Source: Pleurocapsa sp. FMAR1 (GTDB taxonomy: Bacteria > Cyanobacteriota > Cyanobacteriia > Cyanobacteriales > Xenococcaceae). From it: a DNA stretch of 64,000 nt. The stretch covers positions 992,001 to 1,056,000 of the forward strand of contig NZ_OY762512.1 of assembly GCF_963665995.1 (NCBI RefSeq). Reading direction: 5' to 3'. Position 1 is the first letter of the stretch. The number at the start of each line of letters is the position of its first letter. The position numbers were made by a program, and so were the translations under genes. Below are positions 8,447-17,859 of the stretch, piece by piece. The notes beneath the pieces were generated by a model, which did not search any database, was not told the DNA's origin, and worked only from the letters and a program-made list of their open reading frames with translations.

Positions 8447-9469
8447 CTAGGCGGAATTTGGTTTCGCATCCAGAACCACGCTGTTGTCTGACGTGGCGGA
8501 GTAATCTGTGACTTCTGAGTTTTTGTGGCGACAACAGTACAAAGCTAATAGTAAAAACAAACCTATCCCTGTTAAATATTTAATTGGACTGGGAATTAGA
8601 GGACTAGGCGAGAAAAAACCTTCAATTGTTCCTGCAATAATTAGCATGGGAATAATACCAAAAAGTAGCTGTGCAGCTTTAGTACTGTTTGACTTGAGAG
8701 CATCAATACGGCGATATTTACCAGGGAAAATCATGGCTTTGCCGATTAGTAATCCTGCACCCCCTGCAAAAAAGATAGCAGGTAATTCTAATGAGCCGTG
8801 AGGAAAAACAAACGCCCAAAAAGGGTATGCTAAATTATTTTTGCTTACCAAAGTCGTGATCGTACCAATAGATAAGCCGTTGCTTGCCATCAAAAAAAGG
8901 GTGTATAGTCCTGCGGTAATTCCGCCAGCGATCGCTGCAAAGCAAACGGAAAGATTATTAATAGCAATGCTGCTAGAGGCTAAAGGTTCAACTCCTACAA
9001 TCGAACCCATCCAGAGTTCGCCATCTTCTTGCACTTTTTTAATTAAATGCTCAGGTACGGTAATTGTAATAAAGGTTGGATCGTTCCAGGCATACCACCA
9101 AGCAATTATACCTGTGAGGAAAAATATGCCAGTGGCGATCGCTATATACTGCCAAGTTTCTTGTACAATCTGGGGAAATCCCCAAAGATAAAATTCTTTT
9201 ACCTGTTGCCATTCCTGACGTTTTGACCCCTGATAAACTTGGTTATAGCCGCGAGACGTTAATTTTTGTAAGTCTTGGGTAAGGATCTTACCGACTTTAT
9301 TTGTCCTTGCTCTGGCTAAATCTGCCGACAAAGAACGATAAAGGCTGGCTAAATCTTTAATTTGTGATGCTGATAGAGTCTTTATGCCTTTAGTTTCTGC
9401 TAGCTGCAATAAATTATCTAAACGCTTCCAGTTTGGTTCTCTCCTGGCAATCCAACGTTGAACATTCAT
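8447..9469 (-). CDS. Stage II sporulation protein M (SpoIIM/DUF95) family membrane protein
   Basis: A 340-residue polytopic protein. A soluble helical N-terminus (RREPNWKRLDNLLQLAETKG, then LYRSLSADLARAR) is followed by about five membrane segments, including a long GGITAGLYTLFLMASNGLSIG and the HGSLELPAIFFAGGAGLLIG segment that is diagnostic for SpoIIM-like proteins. In non-sporulating bacteria these proteins are of unknown function. The last residues (NSVVLDAKPNSA) run into repeat-like DNA and may not be native. Confidence 0.85.
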   Translation of the reverse strand: MNVQRWIARREPNWKRLDNLLQLAETKGIKTLSASQIKDLASLYRSLSADLARARTNKVGKILTQDLQKLTSRGYNQVYQGSKRQEWQQVKEFYLWGFPQIVQETWQYIAIATGIFFLTGIIAWWYAWNDPTFITITVPEHLIKKVQEDGELWMGSIVGVEPLASSSIAINNLSVCFAAIAGGITAGLYTLFLMASNGLSIGTITTLVSKNNLAYPFWAFVFPHGSLELPAIFFAGGAGLLIGKAMIFPGKYRRIDALKSNSTKAAQLLFGIIPMLIIAGTIEGFFSPSPLIPSPIKYLTGIGLFLLLALYCCRHKNSEVTDYSATSDNSVVLDAKPNSA

Positions 9470-9473
9470 TCTG

Positions 9474-9538
9474 CGCCTCTGCTACGTCAGCATTCCCTTG
9501 CGCCTTCGGACGACGCGGGGTCTGACCTCTCTGCGCGA
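9474..9538. repeat. Short GC-rich dispersed repeat
   Basis: A GC-rich segment between AT-rich flanks holding CTGCTACGTCAGCATTCCC, a CGCCTTCGGACGACGCG palindrome-like stretch and GGGGTCTGACCTCT. The last part is a relative of the GGTCAGACCCC piece in the element at 8195-8446, in the opposite orientation. Together the two bracket the SpoIIM-like gene. Confidence 0.5.
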
Positions 9539-9694
9539 GATAATTATTTATAGTTTCAACCTTTACTTTGAGTATCACAAAGCGGATAGAAGTTGCTTTT
9601 GAAATTAACTCTTTTATAGCTCAAGTTTACCAAAAAAAAGAGGGTGACGTTGAGATTGTTCTCTTTAATCATCCTCAGAAATATTTATCATAAA

Positions 9695-9723
9695 TTTGGA
9701 CTGAGCAAATGCCACCGTCCAAA
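9695..9723 (-). terminator. Possible terminator after rbcS
   Basis: TTTGGAC at 9695-9701 and GTCCAAA at 9717-9723 form a 7-bp stem with a 15-base loop about 25 bases past the rbcS stop. No clear T-run follows on the minus strand, so the call is tentative. Confidence 0.35.
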
Positions 9724-9747
9724 ATTGCCAACTAAGCTTTTTAATAC

Positions 9748-10095
9748 TTAGAAACGGCCACGGCTGTTTTGACTATTAGGTTTGTAAACGATGAAGCTTA
9801 CAGTTTGACACTGTTTGATATTGTCAAAACCAACTACGCGAATAAAACAGTCGGAGTATTCAGAACGACACTCTCGTACTTCGTTTAATACATCTTGAGA
9901 ACTACGAGCATCAAATAAAGGTAATTTCCACAAAGTCCAGTGGTGTAGCGTAGGAGCAGGATCTTTTTCAAATTCTACACCAGGAATATAACCTTGATCG
10001 ATCATGTGATCGATTTGTTTAGCAATTTGCTGATCGGTTAAAGGAGGTAAAAAAGAAAGGGTTTCGTAACGACGCTCTTTAGGTAAAGTTTTCAT
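9748..10095 (-). CDS. rbcS: RuBisCO small subunit (form IB)
   Basis: A 115-residue protein of normal length. It starts [20 protein letters not shown] and contains the usual [25 protein letters not shown] and [16 protein letters not shown] segments. Eight copies cap the L8S8 holoenzyme. It is the last gene of rbcL-rbcX-rbcS, 24 bases after rbcX. The carboxysome protein CcmM carries modules related to this protein that compete or dock with the holoenzyme. Confidence 0.97.
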   Translation of the reverse strand: MKTLPKERRYETLSFLPPLTDQQIAKQIDHMIDQGYIPGVEFEKDPAPTLHHWTLWKLPLFDARSSQDVLNEVRECRSEYSDCFIRVVGFDNIKQCQTVSFIVYKPNSQNSRGRF

Positions 10096-10119
10096 AGCTT
10101 ATCTTTGCGTATATTTGTT

Positions 10120-10524
10120 TTAATCAGAATCTTCAGTTTCTCCAGTCGCCTGGGTCGCATCTAGGTTAGATGTATCTTCAGGCGATCGGGTAAGACGTTC
10201 CAAAAGATGACGACGATGAGCCAAATTATCTTGCTTTACCTTTGAAGTAACCATTTCAGGAATAAATTCTAAAGTTTGCTCTGCCATAGTGGCGCGAACG
10301 GTCATTATCCGCAGGGCAAGCTCTTTTCCTCGTGGCTCTGACATTATTTCTTCGATGTAAGCTTCAGCATCTCTCAGCTTGCCCCCCGAAGAGTATTGTC
10401 TCAACCAAATGGCTTCGCCTGGATTGGTTTCTGCCAATTGTTCAATAATTAGCATTACCGCTTTGTAAGTAAGATAATTTTGAACTATCTTTGCCGTATC
10501 TTTTGCAATTTCTTTTGGTTGCAT
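10120..10524 (-). CDS. rbcX: RuBisCO assembly chaperone RbcX
   Basis: A 134-residue helical protein that binds the C-terminal tail of RbcL and helps build the RbcL8 core. The start MQPKEIAKDTAKIVQNYLTYKA is typical, as are the NPGEAIWLRQYSS and EAYIEEIMSEPRGKELALRIMTVR segments. The C-terminal ~25 residues are a variable, disordered tail. It lies between rbcL and rbcS, the usual beta-cyanobacterial arrangement. Confidence 0.96.
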   Translation of the reverse strand: MQPKEIAKDTAKIVQNYLTYKAVMLIIEQLAETNPGEAIWLRQYSSGGKLRDAEAYIEEIMSEPRGKELALRIMTVRATMAEQTLEFIPEMVTSKVKQDNLAHRRHLLERLTRSPEDTSNLDATQATGETEDSD

Positions 10525-10634
10525 TTATTTCAGGACAGTTATTCTGAGATATAAAGACAAGAGATTGTTATCAATTCCTTATTTTTAACCCCAGATCTAA
10601 CTGCTAGCTGTTCATAAAAAACTATTCGCGCTTT

Positions 10635-12050
10635 TTAGAGAGTATCTACAGCGTCAAACTCGAACTTGATTTCTTTCCAAAGTTCACAAGCTGCTGCAAG
10701 TTCAGGACTCCAACGGCAAGCTTCACGGATAACGTCGTTACCTTCGCGAGCTAGGTTACGTCCCTCGTTACGAGCTTGAACACAAGCTTCTAGAGCAACA
10801 CGGTTAGCAGTTGCACCAGGAGCATTACCCCAAGGGTGTCCTAAAGTACCACCACCAAACTGTAGACAAGAATCATCACCAAAGATTTCTACTAGTGCAG
10901 GCATATGCCATACATGAATACCACCAGACGCTACAGGCATTGTACCAGGCATGGAAGCCCAATCTTGGGTAAAGAAGTTACCGCGAGAGCGGTCTTCTTC
11001 TACATAGTCTTCACGCATTTGGTCAACAAAACCTAACGTGATGTCGCGTTCACCCTCCAGTTTACCGACAACAGTACCTGAGTGAAGGTGGTCACCACCA
11101 GACATACGTAGACACTTAGCAAGTACGCGGAAGTGAATACCATGATTTCTCTGACGGTCAATTACAGCGTGCATTGCACGGTGAATGTGCAGTAGCACAC
11201 CGTTTTTACGACACCACTTAGCTAAGGTAGTGTTAGCGGTAAAACCACCTGTAAGGAAATCATGCATAACGATAGGACTACCAATTTCTTTGGCAAACTC
11301 AGCACGTTCCATCATGTCTTCGCAGGTAGCAGCGGTTACGTTTAGGTAGTGACCTTTAACTTCGTTAGTTTCTGCTTGAGATTTTTCAATTGCTTCTTGG
11401 ACAAACAGAAAGCGATCGCGCCAGCGCATGAAAGGCTGAGAGTTAATATTTTCGTCATCTTTGGTGAAATCTAGACCACCGCGAAGACACTCATAAACTG
11501 CACGACCGTAGTTTTTAGCAGATAGACCTAATTTAGGTTTGATTGTGCAACCTAGTAAAGGACGACCATACTTGTTTAACAAGTCTCTTTCCACGGTGAT
11601 ACCGTGAGGAGGTCCTTGGAATGTTTTCATCAAGGCTACAGGAATCCGCAGATCCTCTAGGCGCAATGCCCGCAGGGCTTTGAAACCAAATACGTTACCT
11701 ACCAAAGAAGTAAGAATGTTGGTTACAGAACCTTCTTCAAACAAGTCCATCGGATAAGCGACAAAACAGAAATACTGATTGTCTTCACCAGGAACTGGTT
11801 CAACTTCATAACAACGACCTTTATAGCGATCGAGATCTGTTAAACCATCTGTCCATACTGTTGTCCAAGTACCAGTGGAAGATTCAGCAGCTACTGCAGC
11901 AGCACATTCTTCTGCTGGTACACCAGGTTGAGGGGTCATACGGAAACAAGCCAAAAGGTCTGTATCCTTGGGAGTGTAGTCTGGGGTGTAATAGGTTAGG
12001 CGATAGTCTTGTACACCAGCCTTAAATCCAGCACCTGTCTTAGTTGCCAT
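10635..12050 (-). CDS. rbcL: RuBisCO large subunit (form IB)
   Basis: A 471-residue catalytic subunit that fixes CO2 onto ribulose-1,5-bisphosphate in the carboxysome. The carbamylated-Lys motif [11 protein letters not shown] is at about residue 193-203, with [10 protein letters not shown] carrying the loop Lys and [20 protein letters not shown] at about 323-343. The loop-6 VVGKLEGER motif follows. GGAGG lies about 10 bases before the ATG, supporting the start. The gene heads the rbcL-rbcX-rbcS unit and lies downstream of ccmN in the same direction, separated from it by a hairpin terminator and a leader of about 500 bases. Confidence 0.98.
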   Translation of the reverse strand: MATKTGAGFKAGVQDYRLTYYTPDYTPKDTDLLACFRMTPQPGVPAEECAAAVAAESSTGTWTTVWTDGLTDLDRYKGRCYEVEPVPGEDNQYFCFVAYPMDLFEEGSVTNILTSLVGNVFGFKALRALRLEDLRIPVALMKTFQGPPHGITVERDLLNKYGRPLLGCTIKPKLGLSAKNYGRAVYECLRGGLDFTKDDENINSQPFMRWRDRFLFVQEAIEKSQAETNEVKGHYLNVTAATCEDMMERAEFAKEIGSPIVMHDFLTGGFTANTTLAKWCRKNGVLLHIHRAMHAVIDRQRNHGIHFRVLAKCLRMSGGDHLHSGTVVGKLEGERDITLGFVDQMREDYVEEDRSRGNFFTQDWASMPGTMPVASGGIHVWHMPALVEIFGDDSCLQFGGGTLGHPWGNAPGATANRVALEACVQARNEGRNLAREGNDVIREACRWSPELAAACELWKEIKFEFDAVDTL

Positions 12051-12538
12051 GTTTTGTCATTCCTCCATAAATAAAACGCTTAATTTTTACTTTCATTTAG
12101 AGTCACTTGTCTTACAGACTCTATTACCGTTAAAAAAAATCAGTAGAAAGATATCTCGCGGTCTTAAAAAACTTTTGCTCAAGATAGCATAGTTAGCTGC
12201 TTCTTTTCGCAATTTCTTATGTTATCAGAATATCACGGATATTAATTTTTTCTGTGTATTTTACTCTTGTTTCTAATTTGATTATTTTTTCAATTAGATT
12301 AATTAAACTAATGAGTTTTTAAAAGCAATCTAAGAATGTTAAGAATTATTAATATTTTCTTTATTAACTTAGCTTATTGCTTTTTCTTCACACATCAAAT
12401 CAATTTTTTGCTAAGCATTTTTACTTATTATTACTGTTAGATTAGATTTTTCGTGCCTTAAAAACTGCTGTTTAGGGCTATTTTCATAAAACAATAGTCA
12501 TCTTTAATAACAACAGTAAATAATACCTAAAGTATAAA
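12051..12538 (-). promoter_or_regulatory. rbcL promoter and leader region
   Basis: About 490 AT-rich bases between the ccmN terminator and rbcL. It contains no ORF. Its length fits the long, regulated leaders usual for cyanobacterial rbc operons, where LysR-type regulators and NtcA-type factors act. I cannot place an exact promoter or binding site by eye. Confidence 0.5.
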
Positions 12539-12566
12539 ATCGACATCAACTAAAAGTTGTGTCGAT
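12539..12566 (-). terminator. Rho-independent-type terminator downstream of ccmN
   Basis: ATCGACA (12539-12545) and CAACT (12547-12551) pair with AGTTG (12555-12559) and TGTCGAT (12560-12566), giving a 12-bp stem with one bulged base and a 3-base loop. On the minus strand the hairpin is followed by TTTATACTTT. This suggests that the ccm operon ends here and rbcLXS has its own promoter. Confidence 0.7.
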
Positions 12567-12659
12567 CTAGTTAAATTTAAATACTACGTACTGTCTTAAA
12601 GCTAAGAGCTACGAAACTACAAATTTTTAACAAAGCCAATTTACGTTAAGCGTATTTTA

Positions 12660-13313
12660 TTAACTTGAATTACCAGAATTTGAATTCAAACCTTTACTGT
12701 GAGGAAATAAGGTTACTAAAAGTTCGTTAACATAAACTTGCCCAACTACAGGAACTTTATTTGGCTTGGCAACAAGTTCAACAGATGTTTCTGCTCGATT
12801 TTCTTCTTGAGTAGATGAAGCAGAAGGACTATCTTGCCAAAAATCTTGGCTTATTGTCTGGTTGGGTTGAGTTTTAGGTTTATAACCATTTACTCCATGG
12901 CTATTGTTGTTATACTTTTGAGAATTAGATTGTTTTTGATTCTCACTTAAGCTCACTTTACGAGACAGATCACCAATAATTGAACCAGGCTCAATTACCT
13001 TCATTGCCTCGACATTTTCTTGAAAAATTGTGCTAGAAGTACCAATACAAGCATTATTACCAATTTTGCTGGCACCAATTATTAAAACCCCAGAACCTAA
13101 AATAGCACCATTCCCAATTTCAATTGAACCCTGACAAGCATTGATAATTGCCCCCATACCAACACAAGCATCTGCACCAATAACAATTCGGCGCTCAGGA
13201 GCAGCTTGCAAGATAACTCCTGGTGCCAAAGAAGCAGTAGGGTGAATTTCAACATCACCGCTAATACGTATGTCTTTATTTAATACAGGTTGCGGTGGTG
13301 GTAAATAAATCAT
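12660..13313 (-). CDS. ccmN: Carboxysome assembly protein CcmN
   Basis: The start is set at the ATG at 13313 (MIYLPPPQPV), giving 217 residues; a TTG at 13340 is less likely. Residues ~10-130 are left-handed beta-helix hexapeptide repeats (IEIGNGAILGSGVLIIGASK), the part that binds the CcmM gamma-CA domain. A disordered Ser/Gln/Asn-rich linker follows. Near the C-terminus is the amphipathic encapsulation peptide GQVYVNELLVTLFPHSKG, which docks the core onto CcmK shell hexamers. It is the last gene of the ccmK2-K1-L-M-N unit. Confidence 0.93.
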   Translation of the reverse strand: MIYLPPPQPVLNKDIRISGDVEIHPTASLAPGVILQAAPERRIVIGADACVGMGAIINACQGSIEIGNGAILGSGVLIIGASKIGNNACIGTSSTIFQENVEAMKVIEPGSIIGDLSRKVSLSENQKQSNSQKYNNNSHGVNGYKPKTQPNQTISQDFWQDSPSASSTQEENRAETSVELVAKPNKVPVVGQVYVNELLVTLFPHSKGLNSNSGNSS

Positions 13314-13426
13314 TGGGTAGTATTTTGATCGTGGGCGCAAGAACAGCTATTTTTTCTCCAGCGTATAAGACAAATAACTGCTCTTTTGTCCAACAGAGTA
13401 ATGAATGCAACCTCTATAGTAGTAAT

Positions 13427-15520
13427 TTAGGGACGTTGAATAATAGTTTCTACCACTCTTTTTTTGCTTTTGGGATCGATTCCTAACAAACGGACGTACT
13501 CACCATTGTGTTCTGCCAAATAAACATTTAAAGAAGCAACTACATCCAACTCATTGCGACTGTCTATAGGAGCGCAGCTTTTCCAAGATTTGGTTTTAAA
13601 ACGCCTTTTATCTGCGTATTCTGTACTAATTTTGTAGCCAGCAGCTAATAAAGAACGTACTTCTTGAACAGCTTCATTACTAAGAAGTTTTTGGCTGAAA
13701 TCGTTATAGTGAGCAGGACGACCATTTTTACTATTGTCGTTGGTGTAGTTAGCTACAAAGTAGCCTCGATCCTTGACGTTACTATTACCGTTTCTATTGC
13801 CATTAACTTTGTCTTTGGCTGGAGGATTATCCTCAGGTCTTTGGATGATAGTTTCTGCCACTCTACGCCTAGCTTGAGAATCAATGCCCAGCATACGGAC
13901 ATATTCCCCTGAATGTTCTGCCAAACAGTGTTCTAAAGCTGCAACAACTTCTGATTCGCGATCGCTATCAATGGGAGAACAGCTTTTCCAAGATTTAGTT
14001 TTAAAACGTCGTTTGTCGGCGTGTTCTGAACCAATTTGATAACCAGCAGCCAACAAAGAGCGAATTTCCTGAACTACCTCTGAATCTAAACTGCTGCTGC
14101 TGCTACCACCGTTACTGCTGTAACTAGCTCTAGCACCATTACCATTACTGTAGTTAGAACCAGAAGAACTTCTAGAAGACTGCACAGGAGCTTCTCCAGG
14201 ACGCTGCACAATTATTTCCGCCATTCTTCTTTTAACATGGTTATCAGCAGCAACAATGCGGACATATTCGTTTGGATATTCCGCGATAGTTTTCTCAATA
14301 GCATCAAATACCTTGTTGCTACCACCTTGAACTTGCCCAACCGTTAGCCAAGATTTGGTTTTAAAGCGACGTTTGCTGGCACGTTCGATACCAATGCTAC
14401 AGCCTTGAGAAACCAAGCTATTGATCTGTTGAGAAGCATCGGCGTTGACGCTGCCACTACCGTTAGTGCTATGGCTAGAGCGATCTCTGCCACTGCGGTT
14501 GTGACCTCGATTATGATTGGCAACATTTCTAATTTTTCCTTCACCTGGAGTATCTTCGGGTCGTTGAACAACCATCTCTACCACTCTTCTATTGGCTTTG
14601 GGGTCTACGCCAATTACTCTGACGTATTCTCCCTGGTACTCCGTGAGTACCGACTCCAATTCAGCCATTACATGACCTTGATTACGGCTTTCAATTTTCT
14701 CACCAGTTAGCCATGATTTAGTTTTAAAACGACGGCTGTTGGCGTGTTCAGTGCTGATGATACAGCCTTGCGCCAGTAGCGATCGCACTTGATTACTAAT
14801 ATCTGAACTTAAATTCATATTCCCTACTGATTTTATATAATCATTTTCATTATTAACATTAGAAGTCAGATTTTTATCTGTCCTTCTACGTTTGCCAGCC
14901 TGTTTCATTTTGGGGTTGATACAGGCATCATCATCGGCACACTGATAGCCAGCTAAAAGTGCTTCGTTAACTTCGACAACATGGTTGGCAAAAGAGCGAT
15001 CGCTATCTATGACATTTGGTAAGCGTTCAGCCTGCTGCTGATTGACAATTACCGCGCCAGAAGGAATATATTTGCCTGGAGGAATTTCCACATCCTGAAT
15101 CAAAGCGTGCATCATGATAATGCAGCCATCTCCAACCTTGGCATTAAATACCGTCGAGCGAAAGCCAATAAAGCACTCGTCACCGATATAGGCTGGACCA
15201 TGAATTAACGCCATATGAGTGATACAGGTATTCTTACCAATCCAAACGGAATAATCATTGCCATCATCACCAGCTACCCGACCTTTCTCCAAGCCATGAA
15301 TTACAACACCGTCTTGAATATTAGTGCTTGCACCAATATAAAAAGGCGTTCCTTCGTCGGCTCTGATTGAACTTCCTGGGGCAACAAATACGTTTGCTCC
15401 TATCCTCACATCTCCGATCAACCTGGAGAAAGAGTGTACGTAAGCACTTTTATCTACTTGTGGTGTTGCCAGGTCATCCGACCAGGGGGTGGGGGGAGCC
15501 GCTTTAGTGCGGACTGCCAT
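13427..15520 (-). CDS. ccmM: Carboxysome core organiser CcmM: gamma-carbonic anhydrase domain plus four RbcS-like (SSUL) modules
   Basis: 697 residues from the ATG at 15520, preceded by AGGAGG; upstream in-frame codons are not needed. Residues ~1-205 are a gamma-carbonic anhydrase beta-helix with possible zinc ligands His75, His102 and His107 ([16 protein letters not shown]). Cys194 and Cys200 match the activity-controlling disulfide described for the Thermosynechococcus enzyme. Four SSUL modules follow, each with an RRFKTKSW motif and a GEYVR(V/I/M/L)(I/L)G-type strand, joined by Ser/Asn/Gly-rich linkers. They condense RuBisCO into the procarboxysome. An internal start at 14818 probably gives the short form made only of SSUL modules. 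Confidence 0.96.
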   Translation of the reverse strand: MAVRTKAAPPTPWSDDLATPQVDKSAYVHSFSRLIGDVRIGANVFVAPGSSIRADEGTPFYIGASTNIQDGVVIHGLEKGRVAGDDGNDYSVWIGKNTCITHMALIHGPAYIGDECFIGFRSTVFNAKVGDGCIIMMHALIQDVEIPPGKYIPSGAVIVNQQQAERLPNVIDSDRSFANHVVEVNEALLAGYQCADDDACINPKMKQAGKRRRTDKNLTSNVNNENDYIKSVGNMNLSSDISNQVRSLLAQGCIISTEHANSRRFKTKSWLTGEKIESRNQGHVMAELESVLTEYQGEYVRVIGVDPKANRRVVEMVVQRPEDTPGEGKIRNVANHNRGHNRSGRDRSSHSTNGSGSVNADASQQINSLVSQGCSIGIERASKRRFKTKSWLTVGQVQGGSNKVFDAIEKTIAEYPNEYVRIVAADNHVKRRMAEIIVQRPGEAPVQSSRSSSGSNYSNGNGARASYSSNGGSSSSSLDSEVVQEIRSLLAAGYQIGSEHADKRRFKTKSWKSCSPIDSDRESEVVAALEHCLAEHSGEYVRMLGIDSQARRRVAETIIQRPEDNPPAKDKVNGNRNGNSNVKDRGYFVANYTNDNSKNGRPAHYNDFSQKLLSNEAVQEVRSLLAAGYKISTEYADKRRFKTKSWKSCAPIDSRNELDVVASLNVYLAEHNGEYVRLLGIDPKSKKRVVETIIQRP
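14816..14833 (-). promoter_or_regulatory. Probable internal translation start for the short CcmM isoform
   Basis: Just before SSUL module 1 the frame reads ATG AAT TTA TCC (14818 downward), preceded by GTAGGGAAT, a fair ribosome binding site 5 bases upstream. In studied beta-cyanobacteria ccmM is translated from an internal site to give a form made only of SSUL modules. Here it would be about 463 residues with four modules. Confidence 0.6.
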
Positions 15521-15565
15521 TACTTTTATTCCTCCTAAACTAACTTCGCCATCTTCTCTAATAGT

Positions 15566-15700
15566 CAAAAGTCAGCGGTACATCGCCTTAAAAAGGCGGT
15601 GTCTTCTTGCGTATGGAGCCTCAACGGGGGAAACCCCCGCAACGGCTTTTCGCGCTGCGCTGACTGCCTTCTACGGTCACTTCCTGCTGTGAATTTTAAT
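15566..15700. repeat. Palindromic dispersed repeat between ccmL and ccmM
   Basis: Contains CGCCTTAAAAAGGCG, TTGCGTATGGAGCCTCAACG and then the GGGGGAAACCCCC palindrome, ending in CGCGCTGCGC-type sequence. The CCTCAACGGGGGAAACCCCC core recurs exactly at about 27811-27830, and looser relatives occur at about 4590, 8232 and 48690. It is much more GC-rich than the flanking genes and interrupts an otherwise compact operon. Confidence 0.7.
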
Positions 15701-15701
15701 C

Positions 15702-16010
15702 TTACAACAGGCGTTCAGCCTCTTTTTTACTGTAAAGAGCATTGCGGTCTACATTGACCGTATCTATGATGCCGACAATTGTGGCATCAAGTGGTTTGGA
15801 TTCTTGACCAGCCTCAATACGAGCCGCGCTACCTCGACTTACTAGAACCCATTCATCCACACCAGCACCGATCAAGTCTCCTGCCACTTCGTATTCAGGT
15901 AAAAGCTGCCCTTCTTCATCTATATATTGAACCAGAAGCAACTTAATCCCTCTCATGCTAGGAGCTTTATGAGTGCTAACTACTGTGCCACGAACTTGGG
16001 CTATCTGCAT
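15702..16010 (-). CDS. ccmL: Carboxysome shell vertex protein CcmL
   Basis: A 102-residue bacterial microcompartment pentamer (EutN/CcmL) that closes the 12 vertices of the shell. MQIAQVRGTVVSTHK is the typical N-terminus, followed by LLVQYIDEEG, a GAGVDEWVLVSRGSAAR loop and DATIVGIIDTV. It lies 20 bases downstream of ccmK1. Confidence 0.97.
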   Translation of the reverse strand: MQIAQVRGTVVSTHKAPSMRGIKLLLVQYIDEEGQLLPEYEVAGDLIGAGVDEWVLVSRGSAARIEAGQESKPLDATIVGIIDTVNVDRNALYSKKEAERLL

Positions 16011-16030
16011 ACCATACTGCCTAAATTAAT

Positions 16031-16369
16031 TTATGGTCTTCTCAGAGGACGAGGATTTACACTTTCACGAAACTGTTCTACAGCCTCTGTATAGCGAATA
16101 GGTAGAACATACTCTAAGTTTTCGTGAGGACGGGCAATGATGTGGGTAGAAAGAACTTGTCCACCATTGACTCTGGCAACATTTTCTGTACCCGCAGAAA
16201 CAGAAGCCTGAACTTCCGATACGTCTCCTCGTACAATTACGGTTACACGACCTGTACCAATTTTTTCGTAGCCGACTAAAGTGACACGGGCTGCTTTGAC
16301 CATGGCATCTGCTGCTTCTACTACCGCGGGGAAACCTAGTGTTTCGATCATTCCGACTGCAATTGACAT
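16031..16369 (-). CDS. ccmK1: Carboxysome shell hexamer protein CcmK1
   Basis: A 112-residue single-domain BMC hexamer protein that tiles the shell facets. [20 protein letters not shown] and the pore-loop KIGTGRVTV are canonical. It differs from the upstream ccmK2 mainly in a longer C-terminal tail ending [10 protein letters not shown], which is the feature used to call it K1. A 99-base stretch (16199-16297) is identical to ccmK2 (16616-16714). AGGAG lies 8 bases before the ATG. Confidence 0.93.
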   Translation of the reverse strand: MSIAVGMIETLGFPAVVEAADAMVKAARVTLVGYEKIGTGRVTVIVRGDVSEVQASVSAGTENVARVNGGQVLSTHIIARPHENLEYVLPIRYTEAVEQFRESVNPRPLRRP

Positions 16370-16448
16370 ATTTTTACTCCTGAATTGTATTGGTTGGCGA
16401 CTTAGTAAACTATGGATAAGCTCGATCGCCTTGGTTAACTACATAGAT

Positions 16449-16466
16449 CACCAGCCAGGGCTGGTG
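16449..16466 (-). terminator. GC-rich hairpin between ccmK2 and ccmK1
   Basis: CACCAGC (16449-16455) and GCTGGTG (16460-16466) form a 7-bp stem with a 4-base loop, beginning 9 bases after the ccmK2 stop. There is no long T-run, so it may be an attenuator or mRNA-stability element that sets the ccmK2:ccmK1 ratio rather than a full terminator. Confidence 0.5.
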
Positions 16467-16474
16467 GTTACTAT

Positions 16475-16786
16475 TTAATAGGTGCGAAACTGTTCTACTT
16501 CTTCTGTATAACGAATAGGGAGAACATACTCTAGGTTTTCGTGAGGACGAGCAATGATATGGGTAGAAAGAACCTGTCCACCATTGACTCTAGTTACGTT
16601 TTCTGTACCCGCGGCAACAGAAGCCTGAACTTCCGATACGTCTCCTCGTACAATTACGGTTACACGACCTGTACCAATTTTTTCGTAGCCGACTAAAGTG
16701 ACACGGGCTGCTTTTACCATAGCGTCTGCTGCTTCTACTACCGCAGGAAAGCCTAGTGTTTCAATCATTCCAACTGCAATTGACAT
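16475..16786 (-). CDS. ccmK2: Carboxysome shell hexamer protein CcmK2
   Basis: A 103-residue BMC-domain protein, the main shell facet component. The sequence is nearly identical to CcmK1 up to residue ~98 and then stops at EEVEQFRTY, the short CcmK2-type end. The pore motif KIGTGR is present. AAAGGAG lies 8 bases before the ATG. It is the first intact gene of the ccmK2-K1-L-M-N operon. Confidence 0.94.
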   Translation of the reverse strand: MSIAVGMIETLGFPAVVEAADAMVKAARVTLVGYEKIGTGRVTVIVRGDVSEVQASVAAGTENVTRVNGGQVLSTHIIARPHENLEYVLPIRYTEEVEQFRTY

Positions 16787-16850
16787 ATTTTTACTCCTTT
16801 ATAGTTTGGGATTGACCTTAGTGTTTTTGCCAAGGAATCGCCAATTGTGT

Positions 16851-16913
16851 TTAATTAACTGTTTTTGGATTGAGACTGAAAAAAGTTTCAACCATTCCTA
16901 CTGCGATCGGCAT
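16851..16913 (-). pseudogene. Short ccmK remnant or leader ORF upstream of ccmK2
   Basis: A 20-codon frame that reads MPIAVGMVET and then FFSLNPKTVN before TAA. The first ten residues match the N-terminus of CcmK proteins (compare [10 protein letters not shown] in K1 and K2), while the rest does not. This is most simply the start of a third ccmK copy that lost its body by deletion. A translated leader peptide that controls ccmK2 is an alternative. It lies about 65 bases upstream of ccmK2 on the same strand. Confidence 0.65.
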
Positions 16914-17859
16914 TTTCTATCTTTCTCTCTTCAAACCAAATATAAAAAGTGGGTGAACACAAAAACAAGAGATAACGACCTATTCCTATAGCTTTTGTTG
17001 CTATTACAGGCTTGGTGGCAATTATTAAACTTATTTTCTAGTTCATATTGAATATGAATTTCTGAAATTTCTCTAAATTTATGCTTCATAACTGTTTACA
17101 CAGCTCTGACTAAGTAGGCACATTTAGAAAAACTTGTGTTGATTAATTTACCCATCCATAAACAAGCATAAATAACCGTGACTCCTTTGACAACATAAAA
17201 CATGATTATATTTTTTAATTTGATTGTTCATGATAATTAATGCTTGTTTTAAAAACGGCTGTCAGAAATTGCCAACAGTCCTTTGTCATGCTAGGCAACT
17301 TACTTTTTATAATTTATTTATAATATCTGTTATTAGACCGTTTAAAACCTGTGTACAAATGTAACTTCAAGAAATATAAAGCAAACTCTAGCGTAAAGAA
17401 TATAGTCGTCAAAACATAATCAGGCAGGCTTTTACCATCAGACGACTAAAATTAGGGTATAAATACTCAGTAAATAGGTAGTCTGAATTATTCCTGACAA
17501 AGATTTGGCACAAACAAACTGTTTAATCTAAATAAGCCTCATTTGCCAAAAAAGTTAGCCCACGAATAGGGAATAAATTATTTTATTATTTTGACAGTTA
17601 TCTCGCCAACGCTAGACAGATGGTTGTAAAACTCGAAGAGTTTGAGAGTTTGCTAAACCCGCCCTAACTTAATTGCTCTCACTAAAGTATTTGAATAAGC
17701 CCATAGCAAATTTAAATAGTATTTGGGAGCATAATAGCTGGTAAGATTAAAGTTTGACAAAAGTATTGAATCACCGTTGATGCAGCTAACTTGTTAGCTA
17801 ATAAAAAATACTTAATAACTATAAATTTTGGCGTTGTCTAATATTCCTAGACAGTTTTG
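16914..17859. promoter_or_regulatory. Divergent control region between the ccm and ndhF-ndhD-cup operons
   Basis: About 945 AT-rich bases without a recognisable gene. It must contain promoters for both operons. In related organisms CO2-responsive LysR regulators (CcmR/NdhR, CmpR) bind such regions. I see many short AT-rich inverted repeats but no site that can be assigned with confidence. Confidence 0.5.

Noticed and set aside
8508-9191. Plus-strand frames opposite the SpoIIM-like gene
   Set aside because: The minus-strand gene has a clear family match and membrane pattern; the plus frames are its antisense.
14344-14710. Frames on both strands inside ccmM
   Set aside because: They are shadows of the repeated SSUL-coding DNA.
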